This document shows positions 51,046 through 60,321 of a stretch of DNA of 64,000 nt, in pieces (within the stretch, counting starts at the first letter, position 1; every line of letters begins with the position of its first letter). The notes under the pieces are model-generated. The model saw only the letters and a program-made list of their open reading frames with translations, had not been told where the DNA came from and did no database searches. The DNA comes from Flavobacterium sp. (GTDB lineage Bacteria; Bacteroidota; Bacteroidia; Flavobacteriales; Flavobacteriaceae). Position numbers and translations under genes: made by a program. The stretch is from assembly GCF_027484205.1 (NCBI RefSeq), contig NZ_JAIXUB010000025.1:186001-250000 (forward strand), given 5' to 3'.

Positions 51046-53028
51046 ATGAAAAAAAGCATAATACTGTTAGCTCTTATCCTATTATATAGTGCTTGTCAAC
51101 ATAAAAAAGAGAACTTTTATTTTGAAAAAGTTACTCCTCCTAAAGAAGATTCAACAAAAGTTTGGTTGAGACAAAATGATAACTATAAAGCGGATAAGGA
51201 ATATTATTTAAAAGTATTTTTCAAATATTATAATACAAAATTAGCCAATAAAGAATATCTCAATGCGTCAAAAATATTAGATGTAATTACAACCAAATTT
51301 GTTTATTTTTATGATTTTGACCCAAGATTAACAAAAACTGTTGATGAATTTAATTTAAAATACAGAAACAAATTACCCGCTTTAAAAACTACTCATGTAG
51401 ACAATTATTATGCAAATTTAGAATTTGACAAAGACAACGTAAAGAAAGCAAAAGATTACTTTTTAAAGATTACAGCATTAGAACCTGACGATTACAAGAG
51501 TTGTTATAAAATAGCGCGTGCCTACTATGATTTATCTTATGCTTATTTTATACTCGGAGACATTGAACTTAGCATTGAAGCCAATGAAAAATCCAGAATT
51601 TATTCTGAAAGAATTAGAGATAAAGAAAGTATTGTTTCTGTACATTTAAATTACATTAACATTTACAAATCAATTGGTTCTTTTGAAAAAGCTATTAATA
51701 GTGCTAATGAAGCTATAAAAGTATTCAAAGAAGAAGGAAATACTTATGATTATTTCATGGCTAAATATAATAAATGCTCTGTTTATGGTTTTTTTAGCAA
51801 AACTCAGTTAAAGAACAATTACATTCATACCACTTATAATGAGTATTTAAAGAGCAAGTTTGACAGTGATGTGTTATTGCTTTGTCTATCAGATTATGAA
51901 ATTGAAGCTTTATTAAATGAAAACAAAATAAAGGAAGCAAAAATTGTTTTAGATAGAATTAAACCCATTGCTGCAAGAAACACTTCACAGAATTGGCAAA
52001 ATGATTATCAAGCAGCTTTAGCATTATTTGAAATAAAAAATGATGTGAAAAATTGTAATACAAGCTACATTGAAAAAGCGCTACCAAATCTTCTTGCTAA
52101 CGAAAACTACGAACGTGCCAATCTATTTTATAATGTTTTACTCGAAAAATCATTACAAAATAAAGAATTCGAAAAAGCTGTTTTATACACACAAGAAGCC
52201 TATAGAACCAAAGATAGCTTATCAAACATCCAAAACAAATTAGAAAATTTAGCCCTTGCTGCTAAATATGAAACAAAAGAAAAAGAACAAGAAATACAAC
52301 TTCAGCATGAAATCATATCAAAGAAAAACACAACTATTTTTGCTTTAGCACTAGTTTTCATAGCCTCATTATTAAGTGTTTTTATTTACTATTTAAAACA
52401 AAAACAAATGAAATTATTTAAAGAAAAAGAACAATCGCAACAATTTACTAAAAATTTATTAGACAAAACAGAAGAAGAACGCAAACGAATTGCTTCTGAT
52501 TTGCATGATAGCGTTAGTCATGAATTACTTACTTTAAAAAACTCATTTGAAGCCAATCATTTACAGTTAAATGAAAAAGTAGATACGATTATCAATGACA
52601 TTCGAGCTATTAGTAGAAATTTACATCCCGTTATGTTTGAAAAAATTGGATTAGTAAATAGTTTAGAACAATTTATCGAGCGCATTGAAAACACTCATCA
52701 GTTCATGATTTCTTCTGAATTTAATTATCAAAATAATTTAACTTCTGAAAAAGAGTTACAAGTTTACCGTATTGTTCAAGAAGCTGTAACAAACATCATA
52801 AAATATGCTGATGCCATTGCTGCAAAAATAACAATCACAGAAACATCTGAAAAAATTACTGTTGAAATTATTGATAACGGTATTGGTTTTAATGTTGAAG
52901 AAACCTTGCAATCAAAAGATGCCTTTGGCTTACACAACATTATAGAACGAAGCAAGGCAATTGGTGGTATTGCTACTATATCGTCTTCTGAAAAAGGAAC
53001 AAAAATCGTAATCGAAATTAAAAAATAA
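51046..53028 (+). CDS. TPR-containing sensor histidine kinase (HisKA_3 type), lipoprotein-like N-terminus
   Basis: 660 residues. The N-terminus is a lipoprotein-type signal with Cys17 (LLYSAC). Residues about 60-410 are tetratricopeptide-like helical repeats in the periplasm, one transmembrane helix follows at about 429-449, then a coiled linker, the NarL-type dimerisation domain with His487 in SDLHDSVSHELLTLK, and an HATPase domain (EAVTNIIKYADA, IDNGIGFN, FGLHNIIERSKAIGG). Phosphorylates the response regulator encoded 1 bp downstream. The periplasmic TPR region suggests that a peptide or protein is sensed. Confidence 0.92.
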   Translation: MKKSIILLALILLYSACQHKKENFYFEKVTPPKEDSTKVWLRQNDNYKADKEYYLKVFFKYYNTKLANKEYLNASKILDVITTKFVYFYDFDPRLTKTVDEFNLKYRNKLPALKTTHVDNYYANLEFDKDNVKKAKDYFLKITALEPDDYKSCYKIARAYYDLSYAYFILGDIELSIEANEKSRIYSERIRDKESIVSVHLNYINIYKSIGSFEKAINSANEAIKVFKEEGNTYDYFMAKYNKCSVYGFFSKTQLKNNYIHTTYNEYLKSKFDSDVLLLCLSDYEIEALLNENKIKEAKIVLDRIKPIAARNTSQNWQNDYQAALALFEIKNDVKNCNTSYIEKALPNLLANENYERANLFYNVLLEKSLQNKEFEKAVLYTQEAYRTKDSLSNIQNKLENLALAAKYETKEKEQEIQLQHEIISKKNTTIFALALVFIASLLSVFIYYLKQKQMKLFKEKEQSQQFTKNLLDKTEEERKRIASDLHDSVSHELLTLKNSFEANHLQLNEKVDTIINDIRAISRNLHPVMFEKIGLVNSLEQFIERIENTHQFMISSEFNYQNNLTSEKELQVYRIVQEAVTNIIKYADAIAAKITITETSEKITVEIIDNGIGFNVEETLQSKDAFGLHNIIERSKAIGGIATISSSEKGTKIVIEIKK

Positions 53029-53029
53029 C

Positions 53030-53650
53030 ATGAAAATTTTAATAGCCGACGATCATCCTTTAACCTTACAAGGTACCGTTTCTTATGTTGAAAAAATGGG
53101 ACATAAAGTGGTTTGCTCTTGCTCTAATGGCAAAGCAGCATTAAATTACATTCAACTCCACACACCAGATTTAGCCATTTTAGATTTAAATATGCCTGGA
53201 ATTGACGGTATAGAAGTAGCCCAAAAAATATTTGAAAATAAAAGTCAAACTAAAATTGTTTTGCTTACTATGCACAATGAAATGAGTATTTTGAATAAGG
53301 CAAAAGAATATAATATTTATGGCTATATTTTAAAAGACAAAGCTTTTCCCGATTTAGAAAATTGTTTGAAAGAAATTGAAAATGGGAAAAAATATTTTTC
53401 TACAGCTATGCATAACGATTTTAAATTACATACAAACAACTCAAATGATTTACTATCCGTCTTAACCTTATCTGAAAGAAAAATTATTGAGTTAATTGCT
53501 ACTCAAAAAACAAGTAAACAAATTGCCGAATTGTTATTTCTATCTGAAAAAACTGTTGAAGGTCATCGAACAAAAATCATTGAAAAATTAGGAATTCCGA
53601 AAGAAAAAAATGCATTGTTAATTTGGGCAATTCAAAATATTAAAAAATAA
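53030..53650 (+). CDS. LuxR/NarL-family response regulator
   Basis: 206 residues. Receiver with the acidic pair Asp7-Asp8, phospho-acceptor Asp52 (LAILDLNMPGIDG), Thr in VLLTMHNE and Lys in YILKDKAF; C-terminal LuxR HTH (LTLSERKIIELIATQKTSKQIAELLFLSEKTVEGHR). It starts 1 bp after the kinase stop, so the two are a cognate pair. A likely target is the palindrome in the divergent promoter region 50.96 kb, controlling its own operon and the LamG adhesin; this is inference from position. Confidence 0.93.
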   Translation: MKILIADDHPLTLQGTVSYVEKMGHKVVCSCSNGKAALNYIQLHTPDLAILDLNMPGIDGIEVAQKIFENKSQTKIVLLTMHNEMSILNKAKEYNIYGYILKDKAFPDLENCLKEIENGKKYFSTAMHNDFKLHTNNSNDLLSVLTLSERKIIELIATQKTSKQIAELLFLSEKTVEGHRTKIIEKLGIPKEKNALLIWAIQNIKK

Positions 53651-53666
53651 ATCCTATTTTTGAAGT

Positions 53667-54242
53667 ATGTCAAAATTACTTCAAAACATTTCCATACATG
53701 TTTCTTTAACTCCTGAAGAAGAAATTTTATTGTTATCAAAAATAGAAACCAAACAATTTAAAGCCAAAACCATTTTATTGAGTTCAGGTGAAATTGCTAA
53801 CAGTACCTACTTTGTAAATTCTGGTATCTTGAGAAGTTTCAATATTAATGATAACATTATCGAACACGTTTTGCATTTTGCTTGCGAAGGTTGGTGGATT
53901 GGTGATATGTACAGTTACATTTCCGAAAAACCTGGTAATCTTTTTATTGAAGTATTGGAAGATGCTGAAGTAGTCGTAATTTCAAAAGAAAATCATCAAG
54001 AACTTTATAAAGAAATTCCAAAACTTGAACGCTTTTTCAGAATTCTAGCCGAAAATTCTCTTGTAGCACATCAAGAACGTTTGATGGATAATTTGAGTTT
54101 ATCTGCTGAAGAACGATTTGAAAAAATGTGCAAAAAATACCCAACTTTAATTCAGAAAGTAGCTCAAAAACACTTGGCGTCTTATATTGGTGTTACACCT
54201 GAATTTTTTAGTAAGATGAAAAGTAAGTTATTGAGAAAATGA
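53667..54242 (+). CDS. Crp/Fnr-family transcriptional regulator
   Basis: 191 residues: cyclic-nucleotide-binding-like jelly roll (about 15-120; FKAKTILLSSGEIANSTYFVNSGILRSF) and a C-terminal winged HTH (LSLSAEERFEKMCKKYP, QKHLASYIGVTPEFFSKMKSK). The usual phosphate-binding cassette residues for cAMP are not obvious, as in many Bacteroidota Crp-like proteins. It follows the response regulator by 16 bp and may be part of the same operon, giving three regulators in a row. Confidence 0.88.
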   Translation: MSKLLQNISIHVSLTPEEEILLLSKIETKQFKAKTILLSSGEIANSTYFVNSGILRSFNINDNIIEHVLHFACEGWWIGDMYSYISEKPGNLFIEVLEDAEVVVISKENHQELYKEIPKLERFFRILAENSLVAHQERLMDNLSLSAEERFEKMCKKYPTLIQKVAQKHLASYIGVTPEFFSKMKSKLLRK

Positions 54243-54510
54243 TTTTCAACTTGTTTGGCGTATTACTTCACACCTTCTAATATCCTGTAAATCAAATTTA
54301 TACTTTGTTATATTCTCATTTTAAGATTCCTGATTTGAAATTATAGAAAATCAACTTTCCACATACTCAAAAATCATCATTTAGTCGACTTTTTTTATTC
54401 TTTCATCTATTTTTTTGAAAAAATTGAAAAATTTAAGAATGTTCTGATTCTGATTCTTTTTATATTTATATACGAAAATACCCGAACTCACTAACTTAAA
54501 ATTTAATGTC
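54243..54510. other. AT-rich intergenic region upstream of the LRR T9SS cargo gene
   Basis: 268 bp without a gene. I see no perfect TAnnTTTG element close to the start at 54511; the 5' leader near 54420-54480 is A/T-rich. Confidence 0.4.
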
Positions 54511-55692
54511 ATGAAAAAAAGATTCAAAAAGAATCAATTTGGCATTTACAAATTGTTTCAATTCAAATTATTTGTTTTATGTATGATGGCTTTTTTGTCA
54601 TTTCAAAGTGCAAAAGCTCAATACACAATGATCTCTGATTCTAATTTTGAAGGTTTCCTTATTGCTAATGGCTCCGATAATATTATTGATGGTCAAGTGC
54701 TTACAAGCAATATCAGCGGAATCACTTCTCTAATCATTAACGCAAGTGGTATTAACAGTCTTGAAGGCATTCAAGATTTTACAAGTTTGACTTATCTGAA
54801 AATAGTAAATAATAATTTAATAAGCTTGAATGTCAATAGTTTAACAAATTTAACTTACTTAGATTGCTCCTATAATCAAATACAAAATTTGTCCATTAAC
54901 GGTTTATCCAATCTTTCCTATGTTAACTGTTCATCCAATCAATTAACAAGTTTACAACTAACAAACCTCAATTCTATCAATGAGCTTTATTGTTCGACAA
55001 ATCTTTTAACAACGCTTAATCTTACTGGTTTAACAAGTCTTACAGTTTTGAATTGTGATTCTAACAGTTTAACTGATTTAAATGTTGTTGGTTTGAATAA
55101 CTTAGCGAGTTTATTCTGTAGTAATAACAATATAATTAGCCTAAATATTAGCTCCTTGACAAGTCTCTACGTTTTAGCATGCAGTTACAATCCATTGACC
55201 AATTTAAACATTGACGGTTTAACTAATTTACACGATTTATATTTTACAAATTGTAACTTGAGTGTCTTGGATATCCGAAATACTCCTGCTATTTCTAATA
55301 TTTATAGTTTTGGCAACCCAAACTTAACTTGCATTTTAGTAAATGATGTTTTTATAGCACAAACCACAATTGGAATTGTAAAAGATTCTTTCACTAACTT
55401 TTCTACAGATTGTGCGCTCTTGAGTGTACCTATTCAAAATTATACTAATTTTCAATTACTTGCTTATCCAAATCCATTTGAGGAAAATTTCAAGTTACTT
55501 TTAAATTCCTCTTCTACTGAAAAGGTTGAATTAGATATTTATGATATCATGGGAAAATTGATAGAAAAAAGAATATTGGATACAAATGCTTTGAATATTG
55601 TAGAAATAGGATCAAATTATGCATCAGGATTCTATAATCTTAAAGTATCGCAAGGAGAAAATACCAAAACATTACGTTTACTAAAAAAATAA
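54511..55692 (+). CDS. Secreted leucine-rich-repeat protein with T9SS sorting domain
   Basis: 393 residues. Long signal peptide (to about residue 36, SAKAQ). Residues 65-290 are about ten leucine-rich repeats of 21 residues of the type LTNLTYLDCSYNQIQNLSINGLSN, in which Cys and Asn form ladders, then a type A T9SS C-terminal domain (LLAYPNPFEENFKLLLNSSS to KTLRLLKK). Exported by the type IX system and probably displayed on the surface, for protein or polysaccharide binding. Single gene with a strong terminator. A second LRR protein without sorting domain is at 30.9 kb. Confidence 0.88.
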   Translation: MKKRFKKNQFGIYKLFQFKLFVLCMMAFLSFQSAKAQYTMISDSNFEGFLIANGSDNIIDGQVLTSNISGITSLIINASGINSLEGIQDFTSLTYLKIVNNNLISLNVNSLTNLTYLDCSYNQIQNLSINGLSNLSYVNCSSNQLTSLQLTNLNSINELYCSTNLLTTLNLTGLTSLTVLNCDSNSLTDLNVVGLNNLASLFCSNNNIISLNISSLTSLYVLACSYNPLTNLNIDGLTNLHDLYFTNCNLSVLDIRNTPAISNIYSFGNPNLTCILVNDVFIAQTTIGIVKDSFTNFSTDCALLSVPIQNYTNFQLLAYPNPFEENFKLLLNSSSTEKVELDIYDIMGKLIEKRILDTNALNIVEIGSNYASGFYNLKVSQGENTKTLRLLKK

Positions 55693-55703
55693 AACCCTAG
55701 TTC

Positions 55704-55742
55704 AAAAAAGCCTTTTCAAGTTTTTGAAAGGGCTTTTTTTTT
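55704..55742 (+). terminator. Rho-independent terminator
   Basis: Stem formed by AAAAAAGCCTTTTCAA and TTGAAAGGGCTTTTTT with one mismatch, followed by T. Ends the LRR gene. Confidence 0.85.
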
Positions 55743-56165
55743 GCAATTATTCTATATTTATAAAAATGCTCAAAACTATTGTATTATAAAATTGTAAGAA
55801 TCACTTGTATTTTATAATTTTTAAATCATTAGCACACAAAAGAATTTGATTACTACAAGGTAATAAATCCAGTATATAAGTAATAGCACTTTTATTAAAT
55901 AAAATCATCTTTTTTCACTAATATATTTATTTCATCGATAAAATAGATTGTTTCAGCGATTTTTTTTGGCTCAATAAAAATTTTAATACGATTTAAAATG
56001 ATAAATAGCCGGTTTTATTGACGTACAAGAGCATTTAAGACATAAAAAATGCAGTTCATCGAGTTTTAACCTATTTCGTAGAAAAAAAATTGACAAGAAA
56101 AAAATCTTTTGCATATTTGTAATGGGGTTTTGCATTTTGTGATTTATCGGTTAACATTTATATAA
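55743..56165. other. Long AT-rich intergenic region at the border of the accessory segment
   Basis: 423 bp with no recognisable gene. It contains the word TTTGCATATTTG near 56109-56120 (near match to the -7 consensus) before the small ORF at 56193, and a GC-richer patch near 56008-56018. I see no repeat, tRNA or attachment site. Confidence 0.45.
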
Positions 56166-56192
56166 ATGTTTAATTTTAAAACCCTTAAACCG

Positions 56193-56336
56193 ATGAAATC
56201 AAATAAAAAAAGAGGTAATAAAAAAGCAACTAAACCTCAAATCTCTACATTTGAAATTATATCTTACATCATTGATATAATAACCTTTATTATTCTTATT
56301 GCATCAATTTTTGGCTGGATAAAAATTCCTAATTAA
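56193..56336 (+). CDS. Small single-helix membrane protein
   Basis: 47 residues: a strongly basic N-terminus (MKSNKKRGNKKATKP) followed by one hydrophobic helix (about residues 20-42, EIISYIIDIITFIILIASIFGW). An in-frame ATG at 56166 would extend it to 56 residues. Codon pattern and the basic-then-hydrophobic layout argue that it is real, but it is short and unrecognised. It sits at the beginning of the accessory region, 127 bp upstream of a larger membrane protein gene on the same strand. Roles such as small toxin or membrane regulator are possible. Confidence 0.5.
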   Translation: MKSNKKRGNKKATKPQISTFEIISYIIDIITFIILIASIFGWIKIPN

Positions 56337-56462
56337 TTACATGTCAATTTCATAGATAAAACACAAATAGTATTTATACTTTAAAAAAGGGTTGTTTTCC
56401 CTTTCCATTTTGGTCTAAATACTTCTATATTCGATATAATTTTAATTTATTAAATTTAAAAT

Positions 56463-57467
56463 ATGAAAGAAAAAAAATTCAAGAAAGAAGCTATTGAAAA
56501 AATAAAAGGATTAGATCTAAAAATAGACTCTTCCATTCAAGATATTTGTAATACTTCTAATGCAACTTCTTCCAACACTAGAAGTGTCATGTACTCTATC
56601 ATGATAATAATTATACTTGCATGGATAGCTATTTTTAATACGCACAAAGATAATTGGACGGAACAAAGAATAAAAGATTCAACCGAAAAAATTATAAATC
56701 TTGAGAAAGAAATGATTAAATGCAAAAAGCATAATAAAAATTCACCCAAAAGAGATACACTAAATACCAAAGTATCTCTTGAATTAGAAAAGAAAAAATG
56801 TGAAAAATTAATTGAAAATAAAATCAGTAATATCCAAACAATGAATATTCCTTTATTTGGTTATTCATTCGATATTAATAACTTAGGCTCAATTTTGGGG
56901 ATTGCCTTTATTTTTTTACTTGGAATTCTAAGGTTCACAATTAAAAGAGAAATTTCAAATTTGATTATTTCTATGAATGCTATAACCGATAGATATACAA
57001 ATGAAGGAAACACAATCGATTTTAAGTATTATCTCGATAATGTCAATGAATCTGAAAGAATAGAAGCTATATCCTCCATTAACTATATTAGAAGAAAATA
57101 CCATTATAATCATTTATCGATGAATGAAATTTTCAATTTACCACCTCTTAAAATTGCAGGTGTCGAACTGGAAAATTCAAAAAATGAAGAACGATTTGCA
57201 AAATGGATTTTTTGGTTTCCTGCTGTTAGTTATTTTTTGATAGTAGTTAATGATGGCATCACACTTTTCGAAGGATTTGAGGTAAGTGAAACACATACTT
57301 TCATTACTTATGGGATAACTTTATTTAGTATGTTTTGCATTTTTATTTTATGTAGAATTTGTCACAGACAAAAGAAAAGATTAATGACCATTTTTAAAGA
57401 ATTTAAAGAAAACAATTATATGTTAAGAAAAGAATATGTAGAAGAATTAGAAGAATTAAATGAATAG
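56463..57467 (+). CDS. Four-helix membrane protein of unknown function
   Basis: 334 residues. Predicted helices at about 42-58, 141-157, 247-263 and 280-298. Between the first and second is a charged, coiled-coil-like loop with three Cys and many Lys/Glu; between the second and third a soluble segment with an NEIFNLPPLKIAGVE patch; the C-terminal tail is highly charged. I know no family. It is encoded 136 bp upstream of hsdM on the same strand, with a -7 element in between, so it may be an independent unit of the same island. Confidence 0.7.
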   Translation: MKEKKFKKEAIEKIKGLDLKIDSSIQDICNTSNATSSNTRSVMYSIMIIIILAWIAIFNTHKDNWTEQRIKDSTEKIINLEKEMIKCKKHNKNSPKRDTLNTKVSLELEKKKCEKLIENKISNIQTMNIPLFGYSFDINNLGSILGIAFIFLLGILRFTIKREISNLIISMNAITDRYTNEGNTIDFKYYLDNVNESERIEAISSINYIRRKYHYNHLSMNEIFNLPPLKIAGVELENSKNEERFAKWIFWFPAVSYFLIVVNDGITLFEGFEVSETHTFITYGITLFSMFCIFILCRICHRQKKRLMTIFKEFKENNYMLRKEYVEELEELNE

Positions 57468-57546
57468 TAATAGAAAGTTAAAATTCAATTTTTGATTCTT
57501 AAATCAATTTTATGTTTTACTTAAAATTAAACTTGTTAAAATGTAA

Positions 57547-57554
57547 TAGTTTTG
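57547..57554 (+). promoter_or_regulatory. Probable -7 element of the hsdM operon
   Basis: TAGTTTTG, 49 bp before the hsdM ATG; no clear -33 box. Confidence 0.4.
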
Positions 57555-57603
57555 TTAGGTTTGAATAGACAATAAAACGCCAATAAATAAATCAAACAAC
57601 ATA

Positions 57604-59166
57604 ATGTCAGAAGAACAAAAGAAACTACTAGAACAACAACTTTGGAATATTGCCAACGAATTACGTGGCAAAATGGATGCCGATGAGTTTCGGGATTATA
57701 TTTTAGGGTTTATCTTCTATAAATACTTATCTGAAAAACAATCTATTTTTGCCAATAACCTTTTAGAAACCGAAACCATCAAAGATTATCTAAAAGTGAC
57801 CGATGTTGATGATTTACAAGCCATAAAAGAAGAATCGTTACTAAAATTAGGCTACTTCCTGAAACCTAATGAATTATTCAGTTCTATTGCAAAAAAAGGA
57901 AATGCCAATACCGAAAACGAAAGCAATTTCATCTTAGAAGATTTGCAGAGTATTTTAGTAAGTATTGAACAAAGTACAATGGGAACCGAAAGTGAAGACG
58001 ATTTCAATAAATTGTTTGAAGACTTAGACCTAAGCAGTACCAAATTAGGAAGAACTACCGAAGCCCGAAATAGTCTTATTGCTAAAGTATTGTTTCATTT
58101 AGATAAAATTGATTTTGCACTACAAGATACTGATGCCGATGTTTTAGGCGATGCTTACGAATATTTAATTGCTCAGTTTGCAAGTGGCGCAGGCAAAAAA
58201 GCTGGTGAATTTTACACACCTCAACAAGTGTCTAAAATCTTGGCAAAGATTGTAACAACTGGAAAAAAACGACTTAAAAACGTGTACGATCCAACATGCG
58301 GTTCAGGATCGTTGTTGTTGCGTGTAAAACGGGAAGTTGAAGTAGATGAGTTTTTTGGGCAAGAGCTAAACCGCACCACATACAACTTAGCACGAATGAA
58401 CATGATTTTGCACGATGTACATTATCGTAACTTTGACATTAAACAAGAAGATACCTTAGAAAACCCACAACATATTGACCAACGTTTTGAGGCTATTGTG
58501 GCAAATCCGCCTTTTTCTGCTAACTGGAAAGGCAAAGAAAACCCATTGAATGAGAACGATGAACGCTTTAGTCAATATGGCAAATTAGCACCAAGCAGTA
58601 AAGCCGATTTTGCTTTTGTGCAACACATGTTGTATCAATTAGCCGATAACGGAACCATGGCGTGCGTGTTACCTCACGGTGTTTTGTTTAGAGGTTCAGC
58701 AGAAGCTACCATTAGAGAATATTTAATAAAAGAATTGAATTGCTTGGATGCCGTTATTGGATTGCCTGCAAATATTTTTTATGGAACAGGAATACCAACT
58801 TGTATTTTGGTATTGAGCAAGTGCCGAAAAAACGACGACAATGTTTTGTTTATTGATGCCTCGCAAGGTTTTGATAAAGACGGTAACAAAAACAAACTCA
58901 CTGATGAACACGTAGAAACTATTGTAAAAACCTACACAGAGCGTACCAATAAGGATAAGTACAGCAAAGTAGTACCATTAGCCGATATAGAAAAAAACGA
59001 CTACAACCTCAACATACCACGTTATGTAGATACATTTGAAGAAGTAGCAAGTATAGATATTGATGCCATTGCTACAGAATTGCATGATTTAGATTTAGCG
59101 ATTGCCAACACTAACGCTACTATTGCCGATTTTTGCAAACAATTAAACATTAAAACGCCTTTTTAA
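57604..59166 (+). CDS. hsdM: Type I restriction-modification DNA methyltransferase subunit HsdM
   Basis: N6-adenine methyltransferase subunit of a type I system. 520 residues: HsdM N-terminal helical domain (LWNIANELRGKMDADEFRDYILGFIFYKYLSEK), SAM motif I DPTCGSGSLLL (from Asp229) and catalytic NPPF at 301-304, followed by LPHGVLFRGSAEATIREYL and a C-terminal helical tail. All catalytic elements are present. HsdS follows after 1 bp. No HsdR is found in the 4.4 kb downstream or the 3 kb upstream. The coding sequence is visibly richer in G and C than its neighbours, suggesting transfer. Confidence 0.95.
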   Translation: MSEEQKKLLEQQLWNIANELRGKMDADEFRDYILGFIFYKYLSEKQSIFANNLLETETIKDYLKVTDVDDLQAIKEESLLKLGYFLKPNELFSSIAKKGNANTENESNFILEDLQSILVSIEQSTMGTESEDDFNKLFEDLDLSSTKLGRTTEARNSLIAKVLFHLDKIDFALQDTDADVLGDAYEYLIAQFASGAGKKAGEFYTPQQVSKILAKIVTTGKKRLKNVYDPTCGSGSLLLRVKREVEVDEFFGQELNRTTYNLARMNMILHDVHYRNFDIKQEDTLENPQHIDQRFEAIVANPPFSANWKGKENPLNENDERFSQYGKLAPSSKADFAFVQHMLYQLADNGTMACVLPHGVLFRGSAEATIREYLIKELNCLDAVIGLPANIFYGTGIPTCILVLSKCRKNDDNVLFIDASQGFDKDGNKNKLTDEHVETIVKTYTERTNKDKYSKVVPLADIEKNDYNLNIPRYVDTFEEVASIDIDAIATELHDLDLAIANTNATIADFCKQLNIKTPF

Positions 59167-59167
59167 G

Positions 59168-60310
59168 ATGGAAACACTACAACCAAAATTGCGGTTTCCT
59201 GAGTTTAATGGGGAATATAAAATAATTTCTTTGAAAGAGATTACAACAAAAATAGGTGATGGTTTACATTCAACACCAAAATATGATGAAAATGGAGACT
59301 ACTATTTTATTAATGGAAATAATTTAGTTGATGGTACTATAAAGTTTTTTGAAACTACTAAAAAAGTTGGTGAAATTGAATTTAAAAAAAACAAAAAACC
59401 ATTATCAAATAAAACAATATTATTATCAATTAATGGTACTATTGGTAGTTTAGCAAATTATAATAATGAAAATATTATTTTAGGCAAAAGTGCTTGTTAT
59501 ATTAATGTAAATAACGAAAACGATAAAAGTTATGTTTATTACATATTACAATCAAATAAAGTAATCAACCATTTTAATTCGGAACTTACTGGAACAACAA
59601 TTAAAAATTTATCATTAGGAACAATTAATAAACTTAACATTGAAATACCATCATTACAAGAACAAACCAAAATCGCCAATTTCCTTTCAGCAGTTGACAC
59701 CAAACTCAACCAATTAACCAAAAAGAAAAATCTTTTGGAACAGTATAAAAGAGGAATAATGCAAAAAATCTTTACTCAGGAAATTCGATTTAAAGATGAT
59801 AACGGAAATGATTTTGCGGATTGGGAAGAGAAATTAATAGGGCAAATTCTAAATATTGGAAGCGGGAAGGATTATAAACATTTACAGTCTGGAGATATTC
59901 CAGTTTATGGAACAGGAGGTTTAATGTGCTATGTTGATAATTATTTATATGATGGAGAAACAGTTTGCATTGGAAGAAAAGGAACGATAGACAAACCAAT
60001 GTATTTTAATGAAAAAATTTGGACAGTTGATACATTATTTTACACTTATAATTTTATTAATGCGATTCCAAAATTTGTATATTATACATTTCAAACCATT
60101 AATTGGAGGTTATATAGTGAAGCCTCAGGAGTTCCAAGTCTGTCAAAAAATACAATAGAAAAGATTGAAATATGTATTCCACAAATCGAAGAACAAACCA
60201 AAATCGCAAATTTTCTTTCGGCGATTGATGAGAAAATAAATCATATTGGTAAGCAATTAGAGCAGACTAATCAGTATAAAAAAGGGTTGTTGCAGCAGCT
60301 GTTTGTTTAA
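59168..60310 (+). CDS. hsdS: Type I restriction-modification specificity subunit HsdS
   Basis: Sets the recognition sequence through two target-recognition domains (about 1-160 and 215-335). Each is followed by a conserved helical spacer: LQEQTKIANFLSAVDTKLNQL and IEEQTKIANFLSAIDEKINHI. 380 residues, normal length for a two-TRD protein. The conserved repeats are also nearly identical in DNA sequence (59660-59703 and 60191-60234), while the first TRD is extremely AT-rich. Starts 1 bp after hsdM. Probably an active specificity subunit. Confidence 0.93.
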   Translation: METLQPKLRFPEFNGEYKIISLKEITTKIGDGLHSTPKYDENGDYYFINGNNLVDGTIKFFETTKKVGEIEFKKNKKPLSNKTILLSINGTIGSLANYNNENIILGKSACYINVNNENDKSYVYYILQSNKVINHFNSELTGTTIKNLSLGTINKLNIEIPSLQEQTKIANFLSAVDTKLNQLTKKKNLLEQYKRGIMQKIFTQEIRFKDDNGNDFADWEEKLIGQILNIGSGKDYKHLQSGDIPVYGTGGLMCYVDNYLYDGETVCIGRKGTIDKPMYFNEKIWTVDTLFYTYNFINAIPKFVYYTFQTINWRLYSEASGVPSLSKNTIEKIEICIPQIEEQTKIANFLSAIDEKINHIGKQLEQTNQYKKGLLQQLFV

Positions 60311-60321
60311 AATCAAAAGTT

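Noticed and set aside
57604..60310. Considered a complete type I restriction system
   Set aside because: No frame with helicase or endonuclease motifs of HsdR exists in the window, so only the modification part is supported.
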